The notes beneath the pieces were generated by a model. The model saw nothing but the letters and a program-made list of their open reading frames with translations, was not told the DNA's origin and ran no database searches. DNA of 64,000 bases from Nocardia sp. NBC_01329. GTDB taxonomy: Bacteria; Actinomycetota; Actinomycetes; Mycobacteriales; Mycobacteriaceae. Made by a program: the position numbers and the translations under genes. Of the stretch, positions 35,970 through 45,070 are shown in pieces. Within the stretch, counting starts at the first letter, position 1. The number at the start of each line of letters is the position of its first letter. The DNA lies in the NCBI RefSeq assembly GCF_035956715.1, contig NZ_CP108381.1:5488001-5552000 (forward strand). Reading direction: 5' to 3'.

Positions 35970-36086
35970 GGTCGAGGCCCGTCCCGCCGCTGCGCCCTCG
36001 AAAGTGCATGCGCCGAAGGCGCGAGTCTCGAGGGCGCAGCGGCGGGACTTCCAGGGGCCTCGACCCGCGGCGCCGCAGGCGCCGCC
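35970..36086. repeat. palindromic intergenic element with tail hairpin
   Basis: The left arm (35970-36001) starts GGTCGAGGCCC, has a single G, then TCCCGCCGCTGCGCCCTCGA; the right arm (36028-36065) is its complement with a six-base bulge (CTTCCA) at the matching place. The loop contains a GCGCC-GAA-GGCGC hairpin. A GCGGCGCC-GCA-GGCGCCGCC hairpin and an ACTCAG end follow. The design equals that of the 10554 repeats although the arm sequences differ. It ends 7 bases from the stop of the minus-strand mycolyltransferase and could act as its terminator. Confidence 0.85.
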
Positions 36087-36093
36087 AAAAGAC

Positions 36094-37977
36094 TCAGCCC
36101 CCGTGTACTTCCGCTCGATTGTCCCGGACAGTGACGAAGCCGCGCTGGAAGTTCTGTTGTACTCCACCGGGAATCGCGAACTCGTCGCTGATCGGGAATC
36201 CGATCCGACCGCCCTCGTATCCCGAGTCCCGCCAGGCATCCATGATCGGTCCGTTGCGCACGCCCCAGGTTCCGGACAGCGGGCTCCAGTAGAGGGATCC
36301 GCCTTCGAACCTGGTGAACTGTCCCAGGTCCTTCAGTGGAACTTGGGGTGCCGCGGGGAAGCCCAGCCAGCTGTTCTCGAAACCGAGTTCGGAGTACTTG
36401 CCCAAGATCATGCCTTCTACCCGGTGTGCGCCGGTGGCGGGGCTGAAGTAGAAGGGTCCGCCTTCGAAGGACTGAACCGCGCCGTCGCGGTTGGGTGTTT
36501 TCACCTCGGGCCCGACCGGGTAGCGGGCGGGGCCGCCCTCGAAACCTTGCTGTCCCCACTCGTCGAGGATCGCCCCGCGCACCATCTGTGCGCCGGTCTC
36601 CGGGGTCCAGTACAGGGAGCCGTGCTGGAACGGCTGGAAGCGGCCCCGCCCATCCGGGAGGGCCTGTTCGCCGCCGACCGGCAGTCCCAGACCGCCGTGC
36701 GGCCCACCCGCCGCCTGGTAGCCGCCGCCGAGGCGGCCTGCCACCGGTTGCGCGCCGGTGTGGGGTGAGTAGAAGACGCGGCCGTGGCGGAAGTCCTGGG
36801 CCAGGCCGCCGGGGACTTGGTATTCGCCGGTGAGGCAGTCGCCCAGCCAGCCGTTGCCCCCGGCGGCTGCGGCGATCGCGCCGCCGATCGCGCATTCGGG
36901 TTTCGCGGCCGGCACTCCGAGCGCTCCGGCGGCCTGCGACCAGGATTGGCGCATTTCGAAATCCCAGTACGGCCAGGTGTGGGTCCCGGCTGCCCGATAG
37001 TTGACGGTCGCCGGGATACCCAGTTCGCCGATTTTCTCCACGAAGTTCTGTGAGGTCAGCAGGGCCAGTGTCTCCAGACCCATCCCGAACATATTCGTGC
37101 TCACTCCCGGTATTTCCGAGCCTTCGTCGTGTTTGCCGGAGGCACCGGTTCCGCTGGAGATGTAGAGCGATTTACCTTTCAGCCGATCTGCGATCAGCAA
37201 GGGGTCGTGTTCTTCCCACTCAGGGCTGCCGGGTGGACCCCACATCGCGGCGGAGTCGAACCCACCGGCGTCGACCATTGCCAGCCGAATGGCTTGCGGC
37301 ATCCCGAGGCTGGTGGTGGTGAGAAAGCCCGAATAGGAGGCGGCGTATTTCACGAACTCGGGATTGCGCGCGGCCAGGAACATTGCGGCCGTTCCGCCCA
37401 TGGAGAGTCCGGCGATTCCCCTGGTGGAGGTGGCGCGCCACTGGCTCTCCAGTAGCGGCGGGAGTTCCTTGGTGAGAAAGGTCTCCCATTTGTAGTTCTT
37501 GCCGTTGTCGGGTTGCAACCAGTCGGAGTAGAAACTCGATCGGCCGCCGACCGGCAGTACGACGGTCGTGTTCTTATCGGCATAGAAATCCACCGCGCCG
37601 GCATCGGAGATCCAGCCGTTCTGGTCGTCGGTGGCGCGCAATCCGTCGAGCATGTACAGCACCGGGAACTTCGCGTCCGGCTGGGTATTCCAGTCGCGGG
37701 CGAGCAACAGCCGGACCTGGATCGGAGCGCCCATGGCGGGCGAGTTCACCCAGACGGCCACATCGCGGTCGGTATGCCAGACCACATTGCGGATTGTCGC
37801 GGGCGCCGCGGCGGCGGTCGGCTGGGCGAGAGCCGGGGCCGTGACGGCGGCGAAGGGAAGCACCAGCGCGGCCGCCCAGGCCGTCAGCTGCCGCCGGGCA
37901 CGTCCACGGGACCGGCCTGTCGTCCGCCGGGTAACGCGTGTCATCCCTGCCACCCACTGTTTGTACCGCCGTGGCAT
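36094..37977 (-). CDS. antigen-85-type mycolyltransferase fused to LGFP repeats
   Basis: Mycolyltransferases move mycolates between trehalose mycolates and arabinogalactan outside the membrane. The 627-residue protein has an Arg-rich signal peptide (hydrophobic core about 33-52), an esterase domain (about 62-350) with the Ser nucleophile in GLSMGG, a Glu in GLETLAL and the His in GTHTWPYW, then at least four LGFP-type repeats (about 370-627; for example LGLPVGGEQALPDG and WLGFPAAPQVPLKD). LGFP repeats are thought to bind the wall; this resembles corynebacterial PS1. An alternative start is the ATG at 37944. Two tandem RR patterns do not form a clear Tat motif. Confidence 0.93.
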   Translation of the reverse strand: MPRRYKQWVAGMTRVTRRTTGRSRGRARRQLTAWAAALVLPFAAVTAPALAQPTAAAAPATIRNVVWHTDRDVAVWVNSPAMGAPIQVRLLLARDWNTQPDAKFPVLYMLDGLRATDDQNGWISDAGAVDFYADKNTTVVLPVGGRSSFYSDWLQPDNGKNYKWETFLTKELPPLLESQWRATSTRGIAGLSMGGTAAMFLAARNPEFVKYAASYSGFLTTTSLGMPQAIRLAMVDAGGFDSAAMWGPPGSPEWEEHDPLLIADRLKGKSLYISSGTGASGKHDEGSEIPGVSTNMFGMGLETLALLTSQNFVEKIGELGIPATVNYRAAGTHTWPYWDFEMRQSWSQAAGALGVPAAKPECAIGGAIAAAAGGNGWLGDCLTGEYQVPGGLAQDFRHGRVFYSPHTGAQPVAGRLGGGYQAAGGPHGGLGLPVGGEQALPDGRGRFQPFQHGSLYWTPETGAQMVRGAILDEWGQQGFEGGPARYPVGPEVKTPNRDGAVQSFEGGPFYFSPATGAHRVEGMILGKYSELGFENSWLGFPAAPQVPLKDLGQFTRFEGGSLYWSPLSGTWGVRNGPIMDAWRDSGYEGGRIGFPISDEFAIPGGVQQNFQRGFVTVRDNRAEVHGG

Positions 37978-38040
37978 GCGGATATGCGGTAAGACGCGCG
38001 GACAGCAAATCAGTTCACCTCTGCCGTGACGGCATACGAC

Positions 38041-38081
38041 AACGGCACCACCTGCTTCGATAGGAAGCAGGTGGTGCCGTT
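38041..38081 (-). terminator. intrinsic terminator after mycolyltransferase
   Basis: A perfect 18-base stem (AACGGCACCACCTGCTTC and complement) with a five-base loop lies 45 bases downstream of the mycolyltransferase ending at 38127. Confidence 0.88.
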
Positions 38082-38126
38082 TGGCAGAGCTATCGGTTCA
38101 GCGGCAACCGAATGGCATATCTTCGA

Positions 38127-39149
38127 TCACCAGCCGTTGGTGGAATCCAGGAACATCTGACGCGAGGCGAAGAGCTGGCTTTCCCAGTACTTCCAGGAGT
38201 GGGTACCCACGCTGGGGAAGTCGAAGTGGGCGTTGATGCCCAGGGTCTTCAGCCGCGCCTGGAAGGCCCGGGTGTTCACCAGCGAGAGGGCTTCCAGCGC
38301 CATGGCGTTACCGGTGTTGAACGCACCGACCGCACCGGCCGGCTTGTCGTACGGGCCGGGCAGGCCGCTGGCCGCCGAGATGTACATGGGCAGGCCGCGC
38401 AGCTGCGGGGCGAAGACGAACGGGTCCATCCGCAGCCACGCCGGGCTCCAGGGGGCAGCCATCGAGTCGACGTTGAACTTGCCCGCGTCCAGCATGGCGA
38501 TACGGATGGCTTCGCGCATACCCGGTGCCGAGATGTTCAGGTAGCCGGAGTAGGCGGCTGCCGAACGGAACTGGTCGCGGTGGTAGGCGGCCAGGGCCAG
38601 CGCGGCGCTGCCACCCATGGACAGGCCCGCGATCGCGTTGTTGGTGCGTGAGACGCCGTGGCCCTCGAGGAAGGCCGGGAGCTCCTGGGTCAGGAAGGTC
38701 TCCCATTTGTAGGTGAACTTCTGACCGTTGGTGTTGCTGGGCGAGTACCAGTCGGCGTAGAAGCTCGACTGTCCACCGACCGGCATGATCAGGGAGATGT
38801 TGTCGTTGCCGAACTGCTGCAGCGCGTTGGTCTCGAACGACCAGGCGTTGCGATCGTCGCGCGCACGCAGGCCGTCGAGCAGGTAGAGCCCGGCGTTGCC
38901 GCCGCGGGCCGCCCACTGCACCTGAACCTTGATCGGGCCCATGCTCGAGGGAACCAGCAGTTCTTCGAAAGCGCCGCGCTTCACCGGTGCCGCGGGCGAG
39001 GCCAGCGCGGCAGTCGGAGCCGCGATACCTGCCGCGACCGGTAGCGCGAGCACTGCCGCACCGATAGCCAGAATCCGGCTACGCCAACCGCGGGGTGCCC
39101 GCGAGGGCCCGGTACTTCTCTTCGGGCCGGCTGCCCTGCCGAAACGCAT
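38127..39149 (-). CDS. antigen-85-type mycolyltransferase
   Basis: A secreted 340-residue esterase-family protein of normal antigen-85 length. A signal peptide (hydrophobic core about 26-45) is followed by the catalytic domain with YLLDGLRARDD, MPVGGQSSFYADW, YKWETFLTQELP, the nucleophile motif GLSMGG, the Glu in ALEALSL and the His in GTHSWKYWE. The ATG at 39149 removes an unlikely 35-residue extension and has an AGAGAG stretch upstream. It has its own terminator at 38041-38081, so it is probably its own transcription unit. Confidence 0.94.
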   Translation of the reverse strand: MRFGRAAGPKRSTGPSRAPRGWRSRILAIGAAVLALPVAAGIAAPTAALASPAAPVKRGAFEELLVPSSMGPIKVQVQWAARGGNAGLYLLDGLRARDDRNAWSFETNALQQFGNDNISLIMPVGGQSSFYADWYSPSNTNGQKFTYKWETFLTQELPAFLEGHGVSRTNNAIAGLSMGGSAALALAAYHRDQFRSAAAYSGYLNISAPGMREAIRIAMLDAGKFNVDSMAAPWSPAWLRMDPFVFAPQLRGLPMYISAASGLPGPYDKPAGAVGAFNTGNAMALEALSLVNTRAFQARLKTLGINAHFDFPSVGTHSWKYWESQLFASRQMFLDSTNGW

Positions 39150-39594
39150 GAATTCTGCTCTCTTTCTGCTGTTGTGGCGTTGTTCGCTACCGCTGTGCGG
39201 ACAACACCCCCGTTTCTCCTCGGTGGCGCCGGCGGCCGGGTCCCGACCAACCATGGGGCCGACAGCGCTACAACGATCTGGTCACAGATGTGCTCGGTGG
39301 ACCTTATTCGACCTCATCGAGCCTAGGCAAGGCCGTGCTGATCGGATGGCCGAAATCCGCCGCGAGAACCGCTGTGATCGCCCCGTGACGATACCTTGCC
39401 GGAGCGGTGATGTCTCGGCGGGCCGGGATATTCGACTGTTATCGAAATCGCGCTCCGACCTGGGTTGCGTAACGGAATAACAACCGGGGCCGAATTTCTA
39501 TCGACAGCAGTGTGCCCGCTCCGAAGGCTTACCTTCGGAGCGGGCACACTGCTGTCGGGTTCGGGGCCCCGGAAAACGGGACCCCGAACTGCCG
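39150..39594. other. intergenic region between mycolyltransferase genes
   Basis: This 445-base gap carries the terminator of the upstream paralogue (39502-39557) and, in the rest, presumably the promoter for the mycolyltransferase starting at 39149. No coding frame is credible. Confidence 0.5.
39502..39557 (-). terminator. very long perfect terminator hairpin
   Basis: A 26-base perfect stem with a CTTA tetraloop lies 37 bases after the stop of the mycolyltransferase ending at 39595. It is the longest uninterrupted stem noticed in the window. Confidence 0.9.
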
Positions 39595-40644
39595 TTATCC
39601 GATATTCGCCGACAAATCCGGGAGCATCCGATACACCTCGGCCTCCCAGTACGTCCATGAGTGAATACCTGTTGCCGGGAACGAGTAGGTGACATTGTTC
39701 GCGCCGAGCGTCATCATCCGAACCTGGAACGAACGGGTGTTCGCCAGCGCCAGCGCTTCCAGGCCCATTCCGTTGATCGTGTTGCCGTTGAACCCGTCGG
39801 CGGGGCCGGGCAGGGCGCTTCCGGCGGATATCCACAGCCTGGTGTTGTGGTCACGCAGCAGCGGCGCGAATACGAACGGGTCCATCCGCAGCCACTGCGG
39901 GCCCCACGGCGGGGCCATGGAATCCACGTTGTAGCCGCCGGCATCGATCATGGCGACCCGGATGGCCTCGCGCATACCGGGTGCGGAGATGTTGAGGTAG
40001 CCGGAGTAGGACCCGGCGAAGCTGAACTGGTCGGGGTGGTAGGCGGCCAGGGTGAGCGCCCCGCTGCCGCCCATCGACAGGCCGAAGACACCGTTGCGGT
40101 TCGGGTTGAATCCGAGCCGGCTGTTCAGGGCCCAGCGCAGATGCTGATTGATGAAGGTCTCCCAGGCGTACCGGTAGCTCTTGCCGGGGCCCTCGGAAAT
40201 TGTGTTGAGGGCGCCGGATCCGGAAGAGGAACCCGTCGGGGGGAGGCCGAAGAAGGAGCTGGGGGCGTTCCAGTCGGCGTAGAAGCTGGACATACCGCCG
40301 ATCGGCATGACGACGTTGATATTCCAGTCGGTCAGCGCATTGGCGATATTGGTGTCGTTCTCCCATCCGCTGTGGGTTTCGGGGGCGCGCATACCGTCGA
40401 GGGCATAGACCACCCGGTTGGTGTTGCCGTCCTTGGCGCGGAAGACCCGCGACCTGATCGGGCCCATTTCCGGTGAATCGACCCAGAAGTCGAATCCCGC
40501 CGGATTGGGGGCCGCTTCGACCCGGGGGGCCACATCCGATATCGCCACCGCCAGGGGGGCCAGCAGGGCTACGGCCACCCCCATCGCCCACCGCTGTGCC
40601 CAGCGGCGGGTTCGCACCGATCCGGGCCTGCGCGCACTTCGCAT
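39595..40644 (-). CDS. antigen-85-type mycolyltransferase with Ser/Gly insert
   Basis: A secreted 349-residue paralogue. After a signal peptide (hydrophobic core about 22-40) come FDFWVDSPEMGPI, YALDGMRAPE, MPIGGMSSFYADW, a low-complexity insert (about 135-155, PPTGSSSGSGALNT) before the conserved YAWETF, the GLSMGG nucleophile, the Glu in GLEALAL and the His in GIHSWTYWE. The ATG at 40644 is preceded by GAAAGG; the frame is open further upstream but gives no signal peptide. A strong terminator closes it. Confidence 0.94.
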   Translation of the reverse strand: MRSARRPGSVRTRRWAQRWAMGVAVALLAPLAVAISDVAPRVEAAPNPAGFDFWVDSPEMGPIRSRVFRAKDGNTNRVVYALDGMRAPETHSGWENDTNIANALTDWNINVVMPIGGMSSFYADWNAPSSFFGLPPTGSSSGSGALNTISEGPGKSYRYAWETFINQHLRWALNSRLGFNPNRNGVFGLSMGGSGALTLAAYHPDQFSFAGSYSGYLNISAPGMREAIRVAMIDAGGYNVDSMAPPWGPQWLRMDPFVFAPLLRDHNTRLWISAGSALPGPADGFNGNTINGMGLEALALANTRSFQVRMMTLGANNVTYSFPATGIHSWTYWEAEVYRMLPDLSANIG

Positions 40645-40947
40645 TCGACTAGACCTTTCGCCTGGACAGCCGGAGAGCAAATTACGAGCTACGTTACCGG
40701 CCCCATCTCGGATACATAGACCACGGCGCCCGGAGAAACCGGAAGCCGTTATCTGGATACATGTTCCTGGTGGATCAATCGGCCAACTGTACGTCCCTGT
40801 TGCCGGATAGTGTGGCAGGTCACAGTTATGTAGACACGCTATATGCACAAAAGTTGCCGAAGCGGGTCGGTAGCCCGCTCCGGCAACGATTCCGCAACGA
40901 GGCCGACCGGTTTGTTTTGCCCGATCGGGTCGGCGGCTCCGAGACGA
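40645..40947. other. intergenic region between mycolyltransferase genes
   Basis: This 303-base gap contains the terminator hairpin at 40855-40887 and an AT-richer stretch (about 40828-40855) that may hold the promoter of the gene starting at 40644. No gene is seen. Confidence 0.5.
40855..40887 (-). terminator. intrinsic terminator after mycolyltransferase
   Basis: A 13-base stem with one mismatch (TTGCCGAAGCGGG / CCCGCTCCGGCAA) and a seven-base loop lies about 60 bases downstream of the stop at 40948. Confidence 0.7.
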
Positions 40948-42036
40948 TCAGCCGATGTTCGCCGACATATCGGGGATCATCCGATACACCTCGGTCGCCC
41001 AATAGCGCCAGTTGTGCACACCGACCGCCGGGAAGTCGTACGTGGCATTGCTCGCCCCCAGCGACGCCATCCGCACCTGGAACGCCCGGGTGTTGGCCAG
41101 CGCCAGCGCTTCCAGACCCATGGCGTTGACGGTGTTGAAATCCAGGCCGTCGGTAGCGGCCGGGATACCGCTGCCCGCCGAGACCCACAGCCGGGTGTTG
41201 TGGTTGCGCAGCATCGGCGCGAACACGAACGGATCCATCCGCAACCACTGCGGGCTCCACGGCGGCGCCATGGCGTCGATATTGAAGCCGCCGGCGTCGA
41301 GCATCGCCACCCGCAGCGCCTCCCGCATGCCGGGGGCGGACACGTTCAGATATCCGGAATAGGAGCCGGCGTAACGGAACTGGTCGGGGTGGTAGGCCGC
41401 CAGAGCCAGCGCGGCACTGCCGCCCATCGACAATCCGAACACGCCGTTGCCGTTCGGGTTGAAACCGAGCCGGTCGCGCAGCGCCCAGCGCAGTTCACGG
41501 GTGAGGAAGGTTTCCCATTTATAGGTGGTGGTCCGGCCGACCCCGGCCGCCGAACCCGACGCCAGACCCGACCCCGAATCGGCGGCCGATCCGGTGGCGC
41601 CACTCGCGCTACCGGAACTGCCCAGTCCGAAGAAATCGCTCGGCGCGTTCCAGTCCGCGTAGAAACTGGACCGGCCGCCGACCGGCATGACCACGTTGAT
41701 ATTCCATTTGGTCAGTTCCCGGGCGACATCGGTATCGATCTCCCAACCGCTCAGATCGTCGCGGGCGCGCATCCCGTCCAGCGCGTACACGACCCGGCCG
41801 GTGTTGCCGTCGGCGGCACGGAACACCCGGGACTTGATCGGCCCCATCTCCGAATCGACCCAGAAATCCATAGCGTTGGGATCGAACTGCGCCGAGGCCG
41901 GCGCCGCGGGCCCGGCCACGGAAGCACCGACCGGAAGCAGAGCTGCCAGGGACAGCAGCACCGTGCGCTTCAGCCGATCGCCCAGCCGCCGTGCCGGACG
42001 TTCGGTCCGGACATCCCGGCCGATAACCCCTCGCAT
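40948..42036 (-). CDS. antigen-85-type mycolyltransferase with long Ser/Gly/Ala insert
   Basis: A secreted 362-residue paralogue close to the one at 39595. Features are a signal peptide (core about 25-47), MDFWVDSEMGPI, YALDGMRARDD, MPVGGRSSFYADW, a roughly 35-residue Ser/Gly/Ala insert (about 138-172) before YKWETF, the GLSMGG nucleophile, the Glu in GLEALAL and the His in GVHNWRYW. The ATG has GGAGGG upstream. It lies 171 bases before aftB's end and keeps the Ag85-aftB neighbourhood of mycobacteria. Confidence 0.94.
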   Translation of the reverse strand: MRGVIGRDVRTERPARRLGDRLKRTVLLSLAALLPVGASVAGPAAPASAQFDPNAMDFWVDSEMGPIKSRVFRAADGNTGRVVYALDGMRARDDLSGWEIDTDVARELTKWNINVVMPVGGRSSFYADWNAPSDFFGLGSSGSASGATGSAADSGSGLASGSAAGVGRTTTYKWETFLTRELRWALRDRLGFNPNGNGVFGLSMGGSAALALAAYHPDQFRYAGSYSGYLNVSAPGMREALRVAMLDAGGFNIDAMAPPWSPQWLRMDPFVFAPMLRNHNTRLWVSAGSGIPAATDGLDFNTVNAMGLEALALANTRAFQVRMASLGASNATYDFPAVGVHNWRYWATEVYRMIPDMSANIG

Positions 42037-42207
42037 TGTTCCCGCCCTCCGTCGTGCGACCTACGGTCGCGCAGTACGACTACCGGTCTCCCGGCCCGGT
42101 CGAGTCGGGGCCGGACGCCAGCACCATAACCCGACCGCAGACCACACGCCCACCAGGAATGCGAAAGACGTGGTACACAACCCAACTACCGTCGGAGAAA
42201 GCGCAGT

Positions 42208-44166
42208 TCAGCGCACCGGCGGGATCGGATCGACAAGACCACAGCGTTGAATCTCATACTCGGGGACCCGGTCGATACGGTACGAGGCGAAATCGAAAGC
42301 GTGCAGCAGATTGTGCTTGAACCGCTCCAGCGTCAGCGGTCCCTTGTAGGAGAGCATCAGCGCATGGGTGTCCGGGCACGACATCGCGACCCTGGCCTGT
42401 TCGACCCACTCCTCGTCCATGTACCAGGGCAGCCAGGGCTTGATGTCCACCATGCCGGTCTCCACGACCACCCAGTCCGGGTAGAGGCTCTTGTCGTGCC
42501 CGATCCGACCGTCGGTGAGCCGCTCGGTATGTGCGGCCAGCGGGAACGCCAGACCCATGGGATCGATGACTCGAACATCGAGCGGCACGTTCATGCTGGT
42601 CATACCCAAGTTGAGGAAGTAGACGGTGTGCCCGACCCCCTCCGGCGGGATGGGCAGCGGCGGCGGGGCGATGTACCACATCATGAACGACGGCGAATTG
42701 AGCAGCAGCCCGCCGTCGGGCGTGTTGTCGATCGCCTCCACCATGGGACGCATCCGGGCGTAGTCGAGATAGTCCTCGGCGCGGATGGGGTGGTCGTGAC
42801 CGGTGTTGAGGACGTAGTAGATCCGTTCGTCCACGATGCCGGACTTATTGATCTCGGTCCCGGTTTTGATGGCCGTGGTACCCGAAGCCAGCAGGGCCCA
42901 GGCCATCGTCCCGATCAGCGCGGCGACCAGGATCGCGAAAGCGGGAGCGTCACGGCGGGTCAGCGCCCGCAGGCCACCTTCGGGCAGCCGCAGCGGGATC
43001 ACCGCGACCGGCAGCAGGAAAAGGAACAGCTGCGGCAGCAGCATCCGCCCGTGCATGAAATCGCCGCCGACCCGCAGCGCGTAGATCGTCAGGATCACCG
43101 CGGCGCCCAGCACCAGCGCGACCACCGCCCACGGCGAATGCAAACGTTCCTGGAACCGGCGGAAGCGACCGGCCTCGGCGTCCGCCGAAGTGCCCACATC
43201 GGGCCGCGCGTGATGCGATCGCGCGGCCACCAGACCCGCGACCAGCAGGACGGCCAGCGGTACGTACAGGTAGTAGGGGCCGGCCAGATCCCAGAGGTAG
43301 GTGAAACCCTGGCCCCATTTCGCGCCGCCCGCGTCCTTGGCGACCGCGGTGTTCGGGTAGGGCAGGCCGTAGTAGCCCATCCGCCACACCTGATAGAGCA
43401 GCGGGACAGCGCCGGCCACCGCCACCATCAGCCCCCGCAGCAGCCACGGCCGCAGCCGCGACCCGGGCATCGGCGCGAAGAAGAGCAGCAGCAGCGCGAG
43501 TCCGCCGACCACCGCCATCTCGGGCCGGATCAACGGCGCCAGACCGGCCAGGAAGGCCAGGCCCAGCAACCCGGGCACCTTCGGCTCCTCGGTCTTGCTC
43601 CAGCGCACCAGCAGCAGCCACAGCAGGGCGATCCAACAGATGACCAGGCAGTTCTCCAGGCCCGAGGTCACGTAGTCGCGGGCCGGTGGCACCGCGATAT
43701 AGGCCAGCGCCCCGGCCGGGAACAACAACGTGGACGAGGCCGGGCCCCAGAGTTTGCCGGTGCCGAGCATGGCGAACAGCAGTGCCAACAGCGACAGCGT
43801 CAACGCGACACCCAGCACCACATACTCCAACCGGCCCTGGGTGAGCCAGCTGAAGAACCAGACGACATAGGTCCATGCCGTACTGGTGTTGGTCTCCACC
43901 CGTTCCCCCGGGTTGAAGACCGGACCGTTTCCGGCCAGCAGGTTGCGTACGGTACGCAACACGATGAGTCCGTCATCGGCGATCCAGCGCCGCTCCCAGC
44001 CGCCGAAGGCGAACAGGGCGACCGTCACCACGATCCCGCCGGCGAAAACCCCCCGCGAAATCCTGGTGGAACGACCGGACGGGCGGGGCTGCTCGGTGGC
44101 AGCGCGCTCGTCGGGCTGTTCAGTTTCCGCTACCGCAATCTCGTCAGAAGAGATAGACAGCGACAC
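42208..44166 (-). CDS. aftB: terminal beta-(1->2) arabinofuranosyltransferase AftB
   Basis: AftB caps arabinan with terminal beta-1,2 arabinose. The 652-residue protein has a 35-residue polar start, about ten membrane helices (40-440) and a periplasmic C-terminal domain. The ADDGLIVLRTVRNLLAG segment after helix 1 with paired Asp and the VETNTSTAWTY motif are typical of this GT-C family. The GTG start at 44166 has GGAG six bases upstream and overlaps the end of ubiA by 23 bases, so translation is coupled. It is the last gene of the glf-glfT2-PAP2-ubiA-aftB operon. Confidence 0.94.
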   Translation of the reverse strand: MSLSISSDEIAVAETEQPDERAATEQPRPSGRSTRISRGVFAGGIVVTVALFAFGGWERRWIADDGLIVLRTVRNLLAGNGPVFNPGERVETNTSTAWTYVVWFFSWLTQGRLEYVVLGVALTLSLLALLFAMLGTGKLWGPASSTLLFPAGALAYIAVPPARDYVTSGLENCLVICWIALLWLLLVRWSKTEEPKVPGLLGLAFLAGLAPLIRPEMAVVGGLALLLLFFAPMPGSRLRPWLLRGLMVAVAGAVPLLYQVWRMGYYGLPYPNTAVAKDAGGAKWGQGFTYLWDLAGPYYLYVPLAVLLVAGLVAARSHHARPDVGTSADAEAGRFRRFQERLHSPWAVVALVLGAAVILTIYALRVGGDFMHGRMLLPQLFLFLLPVAVIPLRLPEGGLRALTRRDAPAFAILVAALIGTMAWALLASGTTAIKTGTEINKSGIVDERIYYVLNTGHDHPIRAEDYLDYARMRPMVEAIDNTPDGGLLLNSPSFMMWYIAPPPLPIPPEGVGHTVYFLNLGMTSMNVPLDVRVIDPMGLAFPLAAHTERLTDGRIGHDKSLYPDWVVVETGMVDIKPWLPWYMDEEWVEQARVAMSCPDTHALMLSYKGPLTLERFKHNLLHAFDFASYRIDRVPEYEIQRCGLVDPIPPVR

Positions 44167-45070
44167 CTACCGCTCCGATCCAGGCAATGGCGAGCAACTG
44201 CAGGACGCGATCGCCGAACGCGATCTCCTCCGGTTCCCCGGCCTCGCCACCGTCGACATCCACGGCATAGCGCAGAATCGCGATGGTGAACGGGATCATC
44301 GACAGGGCGAACCACTCGGTGTCCTTGGCGGCACCCTGTTCGAAGGCCCAGAGACCGTAGAAAACCACCACCGCCGTCGCGGCAAGGCTCCAGATGAACC
44401 GTAGGTAAGTAGGGGTGTAGTACTCCAACGATTTACGGATCTTCGCACCGGTGGACAGCACCAGTTGTAGTTCCGCGTACCGCTTACCGGCCGCCATGAA
44501 CAGCGAACCGAACGCCATGATCAGCAGGAACCACTGCGACAGCGGGATCCCGGCGGCCACACCACCGGCGATCGCACGTAGCAGAAAGCCCGAGGACACG
44601 ATGCAGATGTCCAGGACCACCTGGTGTTTGAGCCCAAAGCAGTACGCCAGCTGGATTCCGATGTAGATCGCCATCGTCACCGCCAGCTGCCAGGACGCCA
44701 GGAACGACAGCCCCAGCGACGCGAGCAGCAGCACCGCCGACAGCACAAAGGCAAGGTTCACCGGGACCACACCGGCGGCGATGGGACGGAACCGCTTGGT
44801 CGGATGGGCCCGATCGGCCTCGACATCCATCGCGTCGTTGGTCAGGTAGATGCCGGACGCGGCCATGCAGAACACCACGAAGGCGATGGCGACATTGCCG
44901 AGCACATCGAGATCGGTCACCGAACCCGCGGCCATCGGGGCGGCCAGCACCAGGACGTTCTTCACCCACTGGCGCGGACGAGCTGCCTTGATCAGGCCAC
45001 CGACCAGAGTTTTCGGGGGCCCCTTCACTTCGGCATCGGCCAGATCAGCGCCGGTGGGCTCTTCACTCAT
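44144..45070 (-). CDS. ubiA: decaprenyl-phosphate phosphoribosyltransferase UbiA (DPPR synthase)
   Basis: This UbiA-family membrane enzyme joins PRPP to decaprenyl phosphate, the first committed step to the arabinose donor. The roughly 308-residue protein has RPRQWVKNVLV near the start, the Asp-rich motif NDAMDVEADRAHP and about nine helices; the C-terminal loop DVDGGEAGEPEE precedes the last helix. The ATG at 45070 matches the mycobacterial start (MSE...); a GTG at 45121 is possible. The ATG overlaps the stop of the PAP2 gene (ATGAGTGA). Confidence 0.94.
   Translation of the reverse strand: MSEEPTGADLADAEVKGPPKTLVGGLIKAARPRQWVKNVLVLAAPMAAGSVTDLDVLGNVAIAFVVFCMAASGIYLTNDAMDVEADRAHPTKRFRPIAAGVVPVNLAFVLSAVLLLASLGLSFLASWQLAVTMAIYIGIQLAYCFGLKHQVVLDICIVSSGFLLRAIAGGVAAGIPLSQWFLLIMAFGSLFMAAGKRYAELQLVLSTGAKIRKSLEYYTPTYLRFIWSLAATAVVVFYGLWAFEQGAAKDTEWFALSMIPFTIAILRYAVDVDGGEAGEPEEIAFGDRVLQLLAIAWIGAVGVAVYLF

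Noticed and set aside
35837..36292. Plus-strand frames of 100-150 codons across the hairpin at 35970
   Set aside because: They read through the palindrome and into the antisense of the mycolyltransferase, with no ribosome binding site.
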